Positions 52,234 through 61,535 are shown, counted from the stretch's first letter. The stretch is DNA of 64,000 bases from Bacteroidia bacterium (GCA_041391665.1 JAWKNO010000003.1:1922001-1986000), one strand, 5' to 3'. Notes: generated from the letters alone by a model not told the origin. A program made the numbers and translations.

Positions 52234-52923
52234 TCAAAGGAGAGTCTGTGAGTCGTCGGAAGAACCAGAGGGTCTTCCATTGCGCAGGTTTTTTATGCTT
52301 ATGACAAACAAGAATACATAATAGTTTAATAAGTACAGCCGTTGCCAAAGGCCCTTAAAGTACAGAATTATATTATCAGGCTGAAAGTATTTTGCGATAA
52401 GGAATAAAGCAGCCAGGAGTACCCCCATAAAGATCATTATCCAGATATACCTGTGGAAATTCAGATGATCTTTCTTCAAATAAATACGCATAATAACGAA
52501 AGGGAACAAAATCAATCCGGCATCTCCGATTCCACTAAAAATATTATGGAGTTGTGAAGATATTGTGACAGGGGTACCAGGTGGGTTAATAGGAAAATAC
52601 CCTGATCCGATACCTTCCCCCAAACCATAAATAAAGATCATTCCCGCTGCTGCCACCGCCCATTTGTTGGGGCGAAAACCCAGGTAAAGGGCAATAGCAA
52701 AAAGCGTAAATAGTCCGAAGAAAATAAACCCCCATATTCGGACCTCCGCTTCCACCGGGCTTCCTTCCTGCCCCAGATAACTGATCGACTGCTGCAGCCA
52801 GTCATATCCCGGAAATCTGACACCAAACCAGAAATCCAACACAAACTCCATCCCAAAGACAATCCAAAATGCGATTGATCCCATAAGTATCAGGGAGGAA
52901 ACCGGAGCGATTTTTTTATTCAT
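52234..52923 (-). CDS. DUF998 membrane protein
   Basis: This 229-aa integral membrane protein has six or seven predicted segments. The YDWLQQSISYLGQEGSP and GEGIGSGYFPINPPGTP segments match the DUF998 family. It has no signal peptide other than the first segment. Function unknown. It lies 70 bp upstream of mprF on the same strand and could share its transcript. Confidence 0.75.
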   Translation of the reverse strand: MNKKIAPVSSLILMGSIAFWIVFGMEFVLDFWFGVRFPGYDWLQQSISYLGQEGSPVEAEVRIWGFIFFGLFTLFAIALYLGFRPNKWAVAAAGMIFIYGLGEGIGSGYFPINPPGTPVTISSQLHNIFSGIGDAGLILFPFVIMRIYLKKDHLNFHRYIWIMIFMGVLLAALFLIAKYFQPDNIILYFKGLWQRLYLLNYYVFLFVISIKNLRNGRPSGSSDDSQTLL

Positions 52924-53165
52924 TTAAGCGTTGTTAAGCATTTGAAGAAACAGGGGTTTGGTTTTTGGCATTATTTTCCGGGGTGTCTGAAATTTTAGTA
53001 AGCAAAGTCTGACGTGCTTTTACTATCTCCATAGCCCCAATAAGTACTGCCAATCGAAATTCAGGAAAAGACTATATCAGGTATGCTGAAAGCAGACTTT
53101 TTCAGGAGTGGTCAGGAATAGATAGAGCGGGCAACGGTAGCAACGAGCAGGTAGCTCCGTTCCCC

Positions 53166-55049
53166 TCAATCCTCCTCCCGGACAATAAATACAGGAACTT
53201 TCACATTATGCCGTACAGAGTCTACGGTTGTACCGAAAATAAGATCTTTAAACAGCTTGTGTCCATGAGCACCGAGTACCAGCAGATCTGCGCCAAAGTC
53301 ATTTACGGCATGTGGGATGCTGGTTTTGGGATTGCCAAAGCCCAGGTGTATCTGTGTTTTAAAGCCCTGTGAAATCATCTCACTCGCGTACCGCTCCAGC
53401 CGCTCCGCATCTTTTCCGGTTTCCATATCGCGTATTTCGTCCCCAAGAAGAATCGCACCGGCAGATTCCACCACGTGAATGAGTAAATATTCAGAATCTT
53501 TGGTTCCAAGAGAAACGGCATAACGCAGGGTTTCTCCATCAATATCACTAAAGTCAATGGCAACCGCAATTTTCAAAAATTGCTTCTTATCGAAAATCGA
53601 CAGATTTCCCGGTTGTGAGTGTAACAACAATTTGGGTTCCTGAAGGATGGATTTCACGAACGGCACCAACATGACATACAACAACAAAACCCCTGTACTG
53701 ATAGCAAGGGGCACTACAGTAATCCACAGAATAAATGGCGATTCAGCCTCGGATATCCACGTGGTTATTTCGTCCAAAACCAGTTTGACATTGAGCGATA
53801 CGATGATCAGTGCGACAAGCCACGACAGTATTTTCACTACCGGCCCGATTGCCAGTTTGCCCATACGACGGCGGTCACTGACAAAATGAATCAGCGGGAT
53901 AATCGCAAATCCGAGCTGTAAACTAAGTACTACCTGACTGAGTATCAGCATTTCCCCGGTGACCGCTTCACCAAAAATCACAATGGCCAGTACTGCCGGT
54001 CCGATAGCGAGCGTTCGGGTGATCAGCCGGCGAAGCCAGGGCTGAATACGCAGGTTGAGGTACCCTTCCATGACTACCTGTCCGGCAAGTGTGCCCGTAA
54101 GCGTCGAACTTTGTCCTGCCGCGATCAAAGCAATCGCAAAAAAAATGGGGGCAGCTTTTGTCCCCAGAATCGGTTGCAGAAACCGGTGTGCATCCTGAAT
54201 CTCTGACACATCATACATCCCGGCTTTGTAAAAGGTAGCTGCCGCCAGAACCAAAATCGCAGCATTGACAAAAAAGGCCAGATTAAGCGCAATGGCAGAG
54301 TCAATAAAATTGAACCGGAGTGCGGCTTTTGTTTCTGCCAGTCCATTGGAAAATTTGCGGGACTGCACCAGTGAAGAGTGAAGATACAGGTTGTGTGGCA
54401 TGACGGTCGCACCGATAATACCAATCGCAATGTATAATGCCGACTTATCGGGAAGAGAGGGAATAAAACCGGTTACCAGCTCGCTCATGTCTGGTTTTGC
54501 AAAAAACATTTCTAATAAGAATGCAATACCAATAATGCTGATGAGGGCCAGAATAAAAGCTTCCATGACCTTCATTCCCCGGTGAATAAAAAACAACAAT
54601 ACAAATGTATCGAGAAAAGTAAGCAGTACGCCCCAGAGCAAAGGCAAACCAAAAAGTAGCTGAAGCCCGATAGCCATACCCAATACTTCCGCCAGGTCGG
54701 TAGCGGCAATGGCTATTTCGGCCAGCAGGTAGAGGATAAAGTTGACAAATGGGCTGTAGGTTTCCTTTGATGCCTGGGCAAGGTCGCGCCTGCTGACGAT
54801 ACCCAGTCGGGTGCTGAGACTTTGCAAAAGCAAAGCCATGAGGTTGGACATCAGCAATACCCAGATAAGCGCATACCCAAAACGACTACCTCCGGCTATA
54901 TCAGTAGCCCAGTTGCCGGGATCCATATAGCCCACACTGATCAGGTAAGCGGGCCCCATAAAAGCTAACAGTTTCCGAAAGAAACCTTTCTTTTGTGTAT
55001 CGACACTGGAATGGACTTCTTCTAGCGATTTAGGTATAGGCGCAGGCAT
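53166..55049 (-). CDS. NRAMP divalent-metal transporter fused to a UspA domain
   Basis: This 627-aa protein has residues about 30-455 as an NRAMP-type proton-coupled metal (Mn2+/Fe2+) transporter. The metal-site motifs are intact: DPGNWATDIAGG in segment 1 and ATVMPHNLYLHSSL in segment 6. The last about 140 residues (485-627) are a universal-stress-protein domain: AVAIDFSDIDGETLRYAVSL, LIHVVESAG and ADLLVLGAHGHKLFKDLIFGTTVDSVRHNVKVPVFIVREE. The GxGxxG...S nucleotide loop is partly kept (GAHGHKLFKDLIFGTT). The cytosolic domain may sense a nucleotide or regulate transport. Inverted repeats lie in the upstream leader (55066-55128). Confidence 0.88.
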   Translation of the reverse strand: MPAPIPKSLEEVHSSVDTQKKGFFRKLLAFMGPAYLISVGYMDPGNWATDIAGGSRFGYALIWVLLMSNLMALLLQSLSTRLGIVSRRDLAQASKETYSPFVNFILYLLAEIAIAATDLAEVLGMAIGLQLLFGLPLLWGVLLTFLDTFVLLFFIHRGMKVMEAFILALISIIGIAFLLEMFFAKPDMSELVTGFIPSLPDKSALYIAIGIIGATVMPHNLYLHSSLVQSRKFSNGLAETKAALRFNFIDSAIALNLAFFVNAAILVLAAATFYKAGMYDVSEIQDAHRFLQPILGTKAAPIFFAIALIAAGQSSTLTGTLAGQVVMEGYLNLRIQPWLRRLITRTLAIGPAVLAIVIFGEAVTGEMLILSQVVLSLQLGFAIIPLIHFVSDRRRMGKLAIGPVVKILSWLVALIIVSLNVKLVLDEITTWISEAESPFILWITVVPLAISTGVLLLYVMLVPFVKSILQEPKLLLHSQPGNLSIFDKKQFLKIAVAIDFSDIDGETLRYAVSLGTKDSEYLLIHVVESAGAILLGDEIRDMETGKDAERLERYASEMISQGFKTQIHLGFGNPKTSIPHAVNDFGADLLVLGAHGHKLFKDLIFGTTVDSVRHNVKVPVFIVREED

Positions 55050-55065
55050 TTGCTTTTATAAAAAT

Positions 55066-55128
55066 GGGCAGAATACTTTACCGTTGAAGTTAATACTTTT
55101 TCCCTTTGGGTATAAGAATATTCTGCCC
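55066..55128. promoter_or_regulatory. Inverted repeat in the NRAMP leader
   Basis: Arms GGGCAGAATA (55066-55075) and TATTCTGCCC (55119-55128) are exact inverses, 43 bp apart. Between the stop of the upstream gene (55144) and the NRAMP start (55049), they could form a leader hairpin, a terminator or an operator pair. No known metal riboswitch or MntR/DtxR box was recognised. Confidence 0.4.
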
Positions 55129-55143
55129 GTTCTATATCGTTTC

Positions 55144-56043
55144 CTAGTTTATCGCCCGGAACCAGCTGACTACTGGTATCGGAGCAGGGATAACTTCATT
55201 ATCTATTGCAATCATACCTACTCCTATCTGGAATGCGCGCTTGGGGTTATCCGAAAACCTTAATCCCGGCATTATCAGAGCAAATCTGTTGCCTTTTTCC
55301 ATGTAAATAAAGGAATCCCCAACCAAAGACACATTTTTTCCAATTTTAGACATAAATGCCACGGACATCAGAGGCGCTGATCCACTTGAATTATGTTCTC
55401 CATAACCCACTTCTGTAAGGCCTGCATATCCGGCTGAAAACGTAAAGTTTGAGGTTCTGTCCCCGATCGTCAGCGAGCCATACCCCAGAGCACCTACGCC
55501 GGGAGCAAAACTATAAAATATACCTCCGGCCAGAATCCCGAGACCAAGATTGATATCCTTGCCCAAAGGGATAGAGTACTTAATGGCTCCCACTAAAGGG
55601 GCAGCCATCCAGGTGGTCATAATTCCTACGGACACATTTTTCCCCACTACAAAGTGAACTTCCGGGCCATACAGACTAAACATCGCGTAATCCTCTCCCT
55701 TTTCTATAGGCAGGCCATTGGTTGTAAGGAAATATCGGGTAGAAAACCGGTTCCTGCCAGTGTAATTGACAAGCATTTTTTCATTCACATCCATATATTT
55801 TATAGACTTAATCTCATGTTTGGGAATAACTACTTTACCAAGTTCTTTGGTTTCAATAAGCAGCTCCCTTTCATCTGAGGAGAGAATATATCCGATAAAT
55901 TCAGTGCCATCGTGTTTAATCACAATGCCTCCTTTTTTGTCCTCCGAAGGGGTAATGGGGTCATTAATCTGAGCACTTACAACGGAAAAAGTGATTACCA
56001 TTAGCAGTGCCATAAAACCGGGGAGTAATCCTAAATTTTTCAT
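55144..56043 (-). CDS. Secreted outer-membrane-like protein of unknown function
   Basis: The start MKNLGLLPGFMALLMVITF at 56043 gives a signal peptide (cleavage near VVSAQ); the ATG ten codons upstream is less likely. The roughly 300-residue protein has an N-terminal segment with charged strands (GGIVIKHDGTEFIGYILSSDERELLIETKELGKVVIPKHEIKSIKY), like a small beta domain. A glycine- and aromatic-rich barrel-like region follows (GIMTTWMAAPLVGAIKYSIPLG, GGIFYSFAPGVGALGYGSL). Probably an outer-membrane barrel. Function unknown. Confidence 0.62.
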   Translation of the reverse strand: MKNLGLLPGFMALLMVITFSVVSAQINDPITPSEDKKGGIVIKHDGTEFIGYILSSDERELLIETKELGKVVIPKHEIKSIKYMDVNEKMLVNYTGRNRFSTRYFLTTNGLPIEKGEDYAMFSLYGPEVHFVVGKNVSVGIMTTWMAAPLVGAIKYSIPLGKDINLGLGILAGGIFYSFAPGVGALGYGSLTIGDRTSNFTFSAGYAGLTEVGYGEHNSSGSAPLMSVAFMSKIGKNVSLVGDSFIYMEKGNRFALIMPGLRFSDNPKRAFQIGVGMIAIDNEVIPAPIPVVSWFRAIN

Positions 56044-56251
56044 TTTCCTGGTTTTAGAATGAAACATATTCAAAGCTATCCATTCACATACCCATGAACA
56101 AACCGCTTACTACCAACTTTCGGAAAATAAAAATCGATTACCGCCATTTCTCATACCGAATCAAGCTTAAGGGGGAAAACTTTGCATTTTTTCCCAAATG
56201 CCCGCGCCCTGTCTGGCAATTTTTGCAATAGCTTACCATTATTTGTCGGTT

Positions 56252-58879
56252 TTACTCATCTCTGATCGCATCGACGGGGTTCATAGATGCAACCCGAAAT
56301 ATCTTCCAACCGATGCTGACAAGCATCACAACTACGGAAGTTATAAGGGCAAGAACAAAAACTCCTGTCTGTAAAGGTATGCGATAGGCAAAATCTGCCA
56401 ACCAGCTTTGCATGGCCCACGCTGCCAATGGTGCTGCAATCACAAACCCAATCAGAAGCAGCCAACCAAAATCCTTCGTAAAAATGGCCAGAATATTTCC
56501 GATACCCGCACCCAGTACTTTGCGGATTCCGATCTCTTTGCTCCGCTGTGCCGCAATCATCGATATCAACCCAAATAATCCTAAAGCACCTATGCAGATT
56601 GCAATCATTGAAGAAATCTGAAACAAACGTATAACGCGTTTTTCGCTTTCATAAAAGGCCGCGATTTTTTCATCCAGAAAGTGATATTCAAATATATTGT
56701 CGGGAAACTCGGCTTCCCATGTTGACTGAATGTAGGCAATGGTTTCCGTCAGGTTTCCTCCCTGAATTTTGATTCCCCCTAATGTTGTATTCAAAACATC
56801 AGGAATCAGCACGGTAGGCTTTATCGCAGAATGAAGGGATTGTGTATGAAAATCCTTTACCACTCCCTGAATCTGATACTTTTTGTCGCCTACCGTTAAA
56901 CTTTGCCCCAACGCTTCTGAAACAGTAACCATTCCGATCTGACGTAAAAGCATTTCATTGATGATCACGGCAGGCAAACTATCCCAAACGGCAAATGATT
57001 CCCCCGCCAGCAATTCAATCCCATAGGTACGGATATAGTCATTGTCCACCATTTTGATATTCGCATTTCCCCTGGTTGCGGCCTGTAGTGTGTCAGGAGG
57101 AAAATAGGCATAGTTGTACTGCCAGTAACCATCAGAAGCAGCGCCATTGTTGGAAAAACAAACAGATTGGATCGAAGCATGTTGCGCCAGCACCGTTTTT
57201 ATTCGTCGAAGCTGTTCAATACCTTCTGCGGGCATATCGACTTCAACCAGCGCAGTCTGATCAAATCCTAATGGTGCATTATGGAAAAACCGCATTTGCT
57301 GCATTGCTACGAGCATACAGATGATCAGTATCTGACTGATGGAAAACTGCAGTACCATCAGCCCCTTGCGTAGCGACATTCCCCGGCCATAGCTCTTTTC
57401 CACTTTATTTTTCAGAGCCAGTACAGGATTTATTCCCGACATGAGCAAGGCAGGGTAAAGCCCGGCCAAAAGGCAAACCATGACAAAAAAACCAAAAAGC
57501 CAGGGAAACAGGTTTAGTTCCTGGATCAATGAAATGGAAAGCGTTTCACCGATAATAAAACTTCCTTCTTTCAACACAATGGGGGTAAGTGCAATCGAAA
57601 TGAAAAAAGCTATTAAAACCAAAACCCCTGTTTCCAGCATAAAAAATCTAAAGATATGGCCGTCTCTGCTGCCCAGTACCTTTCGCAATCCCACCTCCTT
57701 CGCTCGTTTAAAAATCAGAGAAGTATTGAGATTGACAAAATTGATACAGGCTGATACAAGCAGAAATACGGCAATCAGCAGCAAAGCCCCTAAGGTAGTT
57801 TTCGAAATAGCGGATTTGCCGGAGGCATAGTATCGCGTATCAAGATGCATTTGCTGTACAGGCTGAAGGCGCAGCGAATACTTCACGTCCTCTTCTTTGG
57901 GGGCAAATTCTTGCAGGATTCCGCCCATACGGGTATTCAGGCTGTCGATATCCGTATGGGCATTTATTTTTACAAACAACTGGAAATTCTCTGCGAAGGC
58001 ATGCCACTGTGGCAACAACCAGTCTGGAATGCGGTCGTCAGCTTTAGAGAGAAGAAGGAGGTAGGGAAAATTGGTGGACAAAGGCGGGTCGTCATATACC
58101 CCGGTGATTCGGATTTCTGTTTCGTTATTGAATGTAAATGATTTTCCAACTACGTCTTCTGTTCCATAAAATTTATTGGCCAGGCTGCGGGCAATGACAG
58201 CAGTATGCGGTTCGGTCAGCGCAGTCGCGGGGTTTCCGGAAATCCAGTTGTAGGAAAATACATCAAAATACTCAGGCCATACCATTGCAGCCAGGTCTTC
58301 CTTAAATTGTTTTTTCTGCCCTTTTTCGTCGGTGATGGTGAGTACCATTAGTTGAAAATTGCAGTCAATGACCGTCATGGCTTCGATTTCGGGGAAATGC
58401 GTTTGTAAGAGAGCCGGAATGGGGCCTGGAATGCCCGAATGATAGCTATTTTCAGCATCAGATACGATACGGAAGATCAGGTTGGCGTCTTTCAACTGGC
58501 GGTCAAAGTTGAGGTCATGACCAATCTTCAGAAAGATAATCAATGCCACGAGCATCCCCAGAGTGAGCCCGGAGACATTGATAAGCGTGAAGGTCGTATT
58601 TCTCCGCAGATTGCGAAGCACAGTTTTGAGCTGGTGGAAAAACATATCGGAATAGATAAAAGGGGTAGAGGATGAGGATTTACGGCGGAGCGTAAACGGG
58701 CGAATAAGATCAATCACATGGCGGAAGTAGTACCACTTTGCGCGGCGCAACCCGTGAGTTTTGACGTTTCGCTCGAAAAGTTCAAACAAGTCCCCCTCCA
58801 GGTGTTCCTGATGACTTTGATTGCAATACCAGCGGAAAAACCGCTGAATCCACAGGGGAGGAGAAGGAGACTTTTTCAT
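56252..58879 (-). CDS. MacB/FtsX-type ABC transporter permease with permease-prefix domain
   Basis: The start at 58879 (MKKSPSPPLWIQRFF) is chosen; the longer ORF overlaps padR. The 875-residue protein has a short prefix domain at residues 1-65 (PPLWIQRFFRWYCNQSHQEHLEGDLFELFERN). Two MacB-type periplasmic core domains and FtsX permease halves follow, each with the segments LKTVLRNLRRNTTFTLINVSGLTLGM, LRKVLGSRDG and RSKEIGIRKVLGAGIGN. FtsX/MacB permeases export peptides, antibiotics or lipoproteins with a separate ATPase, which is not in this window. It follows padR by 7 bp. Confidence 0.9.
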   Translation of the reverse strand: MKKSPSPPLWIQRFFRWYCNQSHQEHLEGDLFELFERNVKTHGLRRAKWYYFRHVIDLIRPFTLRRKSSSSTPFIYSDMFFHQLKTVLRNLRRNTTFTLINVSGLTLGMLVALIIFLKIGHDLNFDRQLKDANLIFRIVSDAENSYHSGIPGPIPALLQTHFPEIEAMTVIDCNFQLMVLTITDEKGQKKQFKEDLAAMVWPEYFDVFSYNWISGNPATALTEPHTAVIARSLANKFYGTEDVVGKSFTFNNETEIRITGVYDDPPLSTNFPYLLLLSKADDRIPDWLLPQWHAFAENFQLFVKINAHTDIDSLNTRMGGILQEFAPKEEDVKYSLRLQPVQQMHLDTRYYASGKSAISKTTLGALLLIAVFLLVSACINFVNLNTSLIFKRAKEVGLRKVLGSRDGHIFRFFMLETGVLVLIAFFISIALTPIVLKEGSFIIGETLSISLIQELNLFPWLFGFFVMVCLLAGLYPALLMSGINPVLALKNKVEKSYGRGMSLRKGLMVLQFSISQILIICMLVAMQQMRFFHNAPLGFDQTALVEVDMPAEGIEQLRRIKTVLAQHASIQSVCFSNNGAASDGYWQYNYAYFPPDTLQAATRGNANIKMVDNDYIRTYGIELLAGESFAVWDSLPAVIINEMLLRQIGMVTVSEALGQSLTVGDKKYQIQGVVKDFHTQSLHSAIKPTVLIPDVLNTTLGGIKIQGGNLTETIAYIQSTWEAEFPDNIFEYHFLDEKIAAFYESEKRVIRLFQISSMIAICIGALGLFGLISMIAAQRSKEIGIRKVLGAGIGNILAIFTKDFGWLLLIGFVIAAPLAAWAMQSWLADFAYRIPLQTGVFVLALITSVVVMLVSIGWKIFRVASMNPVDAIRDE

Positions 58880-58886
58880 CGCACAG

Positions 58887-59213
58887 CTAGTCAATCGCAA
58901 AATGAGGCGGAAGATTTTCCCAGAGAGATTCGCGCATAGTCCGGGCTTCCCGGAGCGCATCTTTGCCAAGATTGGTGACAGAAAAATAGCGTTTTCGCCT
59001 GCCCCCGCGCTCGGCTGTCGTGCCGCCGGTGGTCGAAACCAGAAACCCTTTTCGTTCCATGCGGTCAAGCGCAGCGTGGAGTGCGCCGATGCTGGCACTG
59101 TTTCCCGTGTGGGCTTCCAACTGGTCTTTGATCGCCACACCATAGGCATCCTCCCCGAGCATAGCTACAGTGAGTAAAACGAGTTCTTCAAATTGGCCGA
59201 GATAATTATGCAT
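58887..59213 (-). CDS. PadR-family transcriptional regulator
   Basis: This 108-aa winged-helix repressor has the PadR N-terminus LGQFEELVLLTVAMLGEDAYGVAIKDQLE and DRMERKGFLVSTTGGTTAERGGRRKRYFSVT. Its stop is 7 bp before the permease start, so it is in one operon with the transporter and probably represses it. A perfect 16-bp palindrome lies 7 bp upstream of its start. Confidence 0.88.
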   Translation of the reverse strand: MHNYLGQFEELVLLTVAMLGEDAYGVAIKDQLEAHTGNSASIGALHAALDRMERKGFLVSTTGGTTAERGGRRKRYFSVTNLGKDALREARTMRESLWENLPPHFAID

Positions 59214-59219
59214 TTCTAT

Positions 59220-59235
59220 TTCTTTCCGGAAAGAA
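59220..59235. promoter_or_regulatory. Perfect palindrome upstream of padR
   Basis: TTCTTTCCGGAAAGAA (59220-59235) is a perfect 16-bp palindrome whose left edge is 7 bp from the padR start. It is followed by TATATAG-type AT-rich sequence. A likely binding site for an autoregulating PadR dimer; not proven. Confidence 0.5.
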
Positions 59236-59252
59236 GAATAAATATATAGTAT

Positions 59253-59288
59253 AAAAAAATCCCATCCAACAAGTGCTGTCAGATGGGA
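59253..59288 (-). terminator. Terminator of the UPF0175/DUF3368 operon
   Basis: TCCCATC (59260-59266) pairs with GATGGGA (59282-59288), with an inner ACA/TGT pair and a symmetric internal loop. An A run on the left (59253-59259) gives a minus-strand T run after the hairpin. It lies between the DUF3368 stop (59346) and the padR start (59213). Confidence 0.75.
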
Positions 59289-59345
59289 CTGTTTTCTGCA
59301 ATTTTGGCTGGTGGTTCGGGAAATTTTATTTATAACTGGCAGGTA

Positions 59346-59852
59346 TTAGCGCTCATCTGCAAGATTCAATACATGCCTATATACATTATCTGAAACCCAA
59401 AAGCCAATCTCGTATTTTAGCTTGTCAAGGTATGAACGAACATCAGGAATCAAGCCCTTTCTTTTGGCCTCAATCAGGATACCTAAAACACCTACTGCGC
59501 GCAAATGGCTTTGATGTGCGACCTTATACCCCATTCTTTCATCAATAAGCAATGTTTGGGCATTCAATTCCAATGCAAGTGAAATAGCTTCAGCTTCTCC
59601 TGGGTCAAGTATTTGTTTTAAGCGATTAACTTCTGATAAGTTAACAGGGGATTTTACGATTAACCAACCCGATTCTCGGGATTGTAAGTAAGAGTGACGG
59701 AATTGGGGGTCTTCAACTTGCAATAATTCACTTTCTACCGCAGTAGGTATGACTACCTGATTGAAGAGTGCCCTTAACAGAGTTAACTGTCCTAAATCAA
59801 TCAAATTACTTATAGGAGAAGTATCACTTACGACGATCACCGAATAACTCAT
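59346..59852 (-). CDS. DUF3368 PIN-like toxin candidate
   Basis: This 168-aa protein of the DUF3368 PIN-domain group has a first Asp in VVSDTSPISNLIDLGQL, a central Glu-rich part (DPGEAEAISLALELNA) and a third Asp in QTLLIDERMGYKVA. These match the acidic metal-binding residues of PIN ribonucleases. Its start lies inside the end of the upstream UPF0175 gene (29-bp overlap), the usual coupling of these pairs. It probably acts as the toxin of the pair. Confidence 0.8.
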   Translation of the reverse strand: MSYSVIVVSDTSPISNLIDLGQLTLLRALFNQVVIPTAVESELLQVEDPQFRHSYLQSRESGWLIVKSPVNLSEVNRLKQILDPGEAEAISLALELNAQTLLIDERMGYKVAHQSHLRAVGVLGILIEAKRKGLIPDVRSYLDKLKYEIGFWVSDNVYRHVLNLADER

Positions 59853-60072
59853 CTAAGTTTTTCATATCCTGATCCAATTCCTCAATTCCATAATGAACTG
59901 GGATTTTACGTTTCCCCAATTCCTTCTGAAAATCCCTTCGCGGCATTCCAGCAAAACGGCTGGCCTGAGCCAAAGTGAATATTTCATCCTGAAAAAGACT
60001 TATTGCAATTTTCAGCTTTAAGTCAGCCTCACTCACTCCCTGAAGCAATCTGTCTGGAATTTCGATGATCAT
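59824..60072 (-). CDS. UPF0175 family antitoxin candidate
   Basis: This 82-aa protein has the ALQASRFAGMPRRDFQKELGKRKIPVHYGIEEL-type core (here FTLAQASRFAGMPRRDF), characteristic of UPF0175. It includes a helix-turn-helix-like stretch and a DLAEL-like acidic end (LDQDMKNLDELFG). UPF0175 proteins are commonly paired with DUF3368 and act as antitoxins. It overlaps the DUF3368 gene by 29 bp. Confidence 0.8.
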   Translation of the reverse strand: MIIEIPDRLLQGVSEADLKLKIAISLFQDEIFTLAQASRFAGMPRRDFQKELGKRKIPVHYGIEELDQDMKNLDELFGDRRK

Positions 60073-60147
60073 AATACCAATGATTTCTATCCTAAATATA
60101 CGGAAGAAATTGAAAAAGGCTCATTATATCTCCATTACCTCCCTACC

Positions 60148-61392
60148 TCACCTCAGCACCCCTACAGGCATATCCTTGTCGTAATTGCCATTGATCACCG
60201 GGCTCTGGCGGTTGGCGGTATAGCTTTTCACATTCGCTGCCACGTAATTGTACAACTCCTGAATAGTCACGACTTTATTCCGGTTGACATCTGCATTGCC
60301 CTTCAATCCTTCGAGCAAATAGTAGGTAAATACACTTTGACGCAAACCGCCGATTTCCAGCGAGGTTTCCTCTGCTTTGGAGGACATAAACAAGGCCATT
60401 CCTCCACCTGAATTGGATAATGCGGTGTAATAGCTATCATAAACGCCATTCCATGCCGATTTTACCCCTTTGTCGAGACTTCCCGAATGACACGCATCGG
60501 CGATACATATTTTGTAACGGGCTTTACTCTGATCAAAAATTTGTCTGACGCTGGCATGAGTAAGCTCATGAGAAGTGCCATCAAAATCGGCAGGAATAAA
60601 CGCCCCCTGGGCACCGTGTCCGGAAAAATAAAACAATACAAGGTCGTTGGGTCCGGCTTTGCCAAACTGTTTCCTCAGCCCTGAAAGAATTTCATCGCGG
60701 CGGGCCGCTTCGTCAATGTACAGGGAGATTTGTTCGTCAGGCAAGGCTCCGCCTTCGGGACTTTTCAGCCAGGCATAAAAGCGGAAGGCATCGTCATCGG
60801 TATAATTGAGACTGTTGATATGGGCATAATTGGCGACGCCCACCACTACCGCATACACCTTGGGTGCGCGAAGTGAAAGTCCGCTTAAAGTAGGCGCAGG
60901 AGTGGTCGCAGGGGTGGTTGTTACTGGCTGGTTATTAAACAATGTCTGCGGATCTGTCAGTTCAGGAAGGAAGGTATAACGTTCATCGCGGGTGGCCAGT
61001 ACGCCCTTATATTTTCCCATCAACCCAAAATCGATAATATTGAGGGTATAGGTTTCGCTTGAGCTGGAGTTGGTGAATGTTGCAGTAACGAGGTTGCCAA
61101 TCATGACATATTTCCCGGAGCTGACATTGGATTCAAATTTTAATGCTTCCAGCAGATTCATGCGCGACGCAACCACTTTGGGCGACTCCTGATCCAGATT
61201 GGAAAAAGTGCGAATGACGGTGCCATTGGCATAAAACTTCAGGTAACAATGCAGATTTCCGACAAACCCGATTTTTGAAGACTGATACATACCGTTGTAC
61301 ATCAGTTCGGGCGCGAGTGCCGGAGCTGCTTTTACCGGGAAAAGGTTCATCGAAAGCAGGCAGAAAAACAGAAGTTTTTGCAAAATGTTCAT
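60148..61392 (-). CDS. Secreted caspase-like (C14) peptidase
   Basis: This 414-aa protein has a signal peptide (MNILQKLLFFCLLSMNLFPVKA). A beta-rich N-terminal region is followed by a Thr/Pro linker (about 157-170), then a metacaspase-type domain (about 178-414). The catalytic dyad is intact: H259 in FYFSGHGAQG and C301 in IADACHSGSLDKG. The acidic residues near D269 fit the specificity region. It is likely a periplasmic or secreted orthocaspase. It stands alone beside the toxin-antitoxin pair; no substrate or defence partner is adjacent. Confidence 0.85.
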   Translation of the reverse strand: MNILQKLLFFCLLSMNLFPVKAAPALAPELMYNGMYQSSKIGFVGNLHCYLKFYANGTVIRTFSNLDQESPKVVASRMNLLEALKFESNVSSGKYVMIGNLVTATFTNSSSSETYTLNIIDFGLMGKYKGVLATRDERYTFLPELTDPQTLFNNQPVTTTPATTPAPTLSGLSLRAPKVYAVVVGVANYAHINSLNYTDDDAFRFYAWLKSPEGGALPDEQISLYIDEAARRDEILSGLRKQFGKAGPNDLVLFYFSGHGAQGAFIPADFDGTSHELTHASVRQIFDQSKARYKICIADACHSGSLDKGVKSAWNGVYDSYYTALSNSGGGMALFMSSKAEETSLEIGGLRQSVFTYYLLEGLKGNADVNRNKVVTIQELYNYVAANVKSYTANRQSPVINGNYDKDMPVGVLR

Positions 61393-61535
61393 AAATAGTC
61401 CGGATTTTATAGAATTACAAACTAAATAATTTCCGCGTTTATTATAGATAGTTTTACTTTTTCTGCAAAAAATAAAGCCCCATTGGTATAGCCAACGACA
61501 GGTTTTCCTATTTTTACACCATCCAGATCAACTCA
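61393..61535. other. AT-rich stretch beside DnaA boxes (possible DUE)
   Basis: The sequence between the caspase start and the box cluster is AT-rich, most strongly from about 61393 to 61477, with runs such as TTTATTATAGATAG and CAAAAAATAAAG. Such a tract next to DnaA boxes is where a DNA unwinding element would lie. Direct observation is only base composition. Confidence 0.4.

Noticed and set aside
55066..55128. Known manganese riboswitch
   Set aside because: None of its conserved sequence features were recognised; only an inverted repeat is visible.
56252..59149. Long N-terminal extension of the ABC permease
   Set aside because: It overlaps padR in another frame; the permease-prefix domain begins at 58879.
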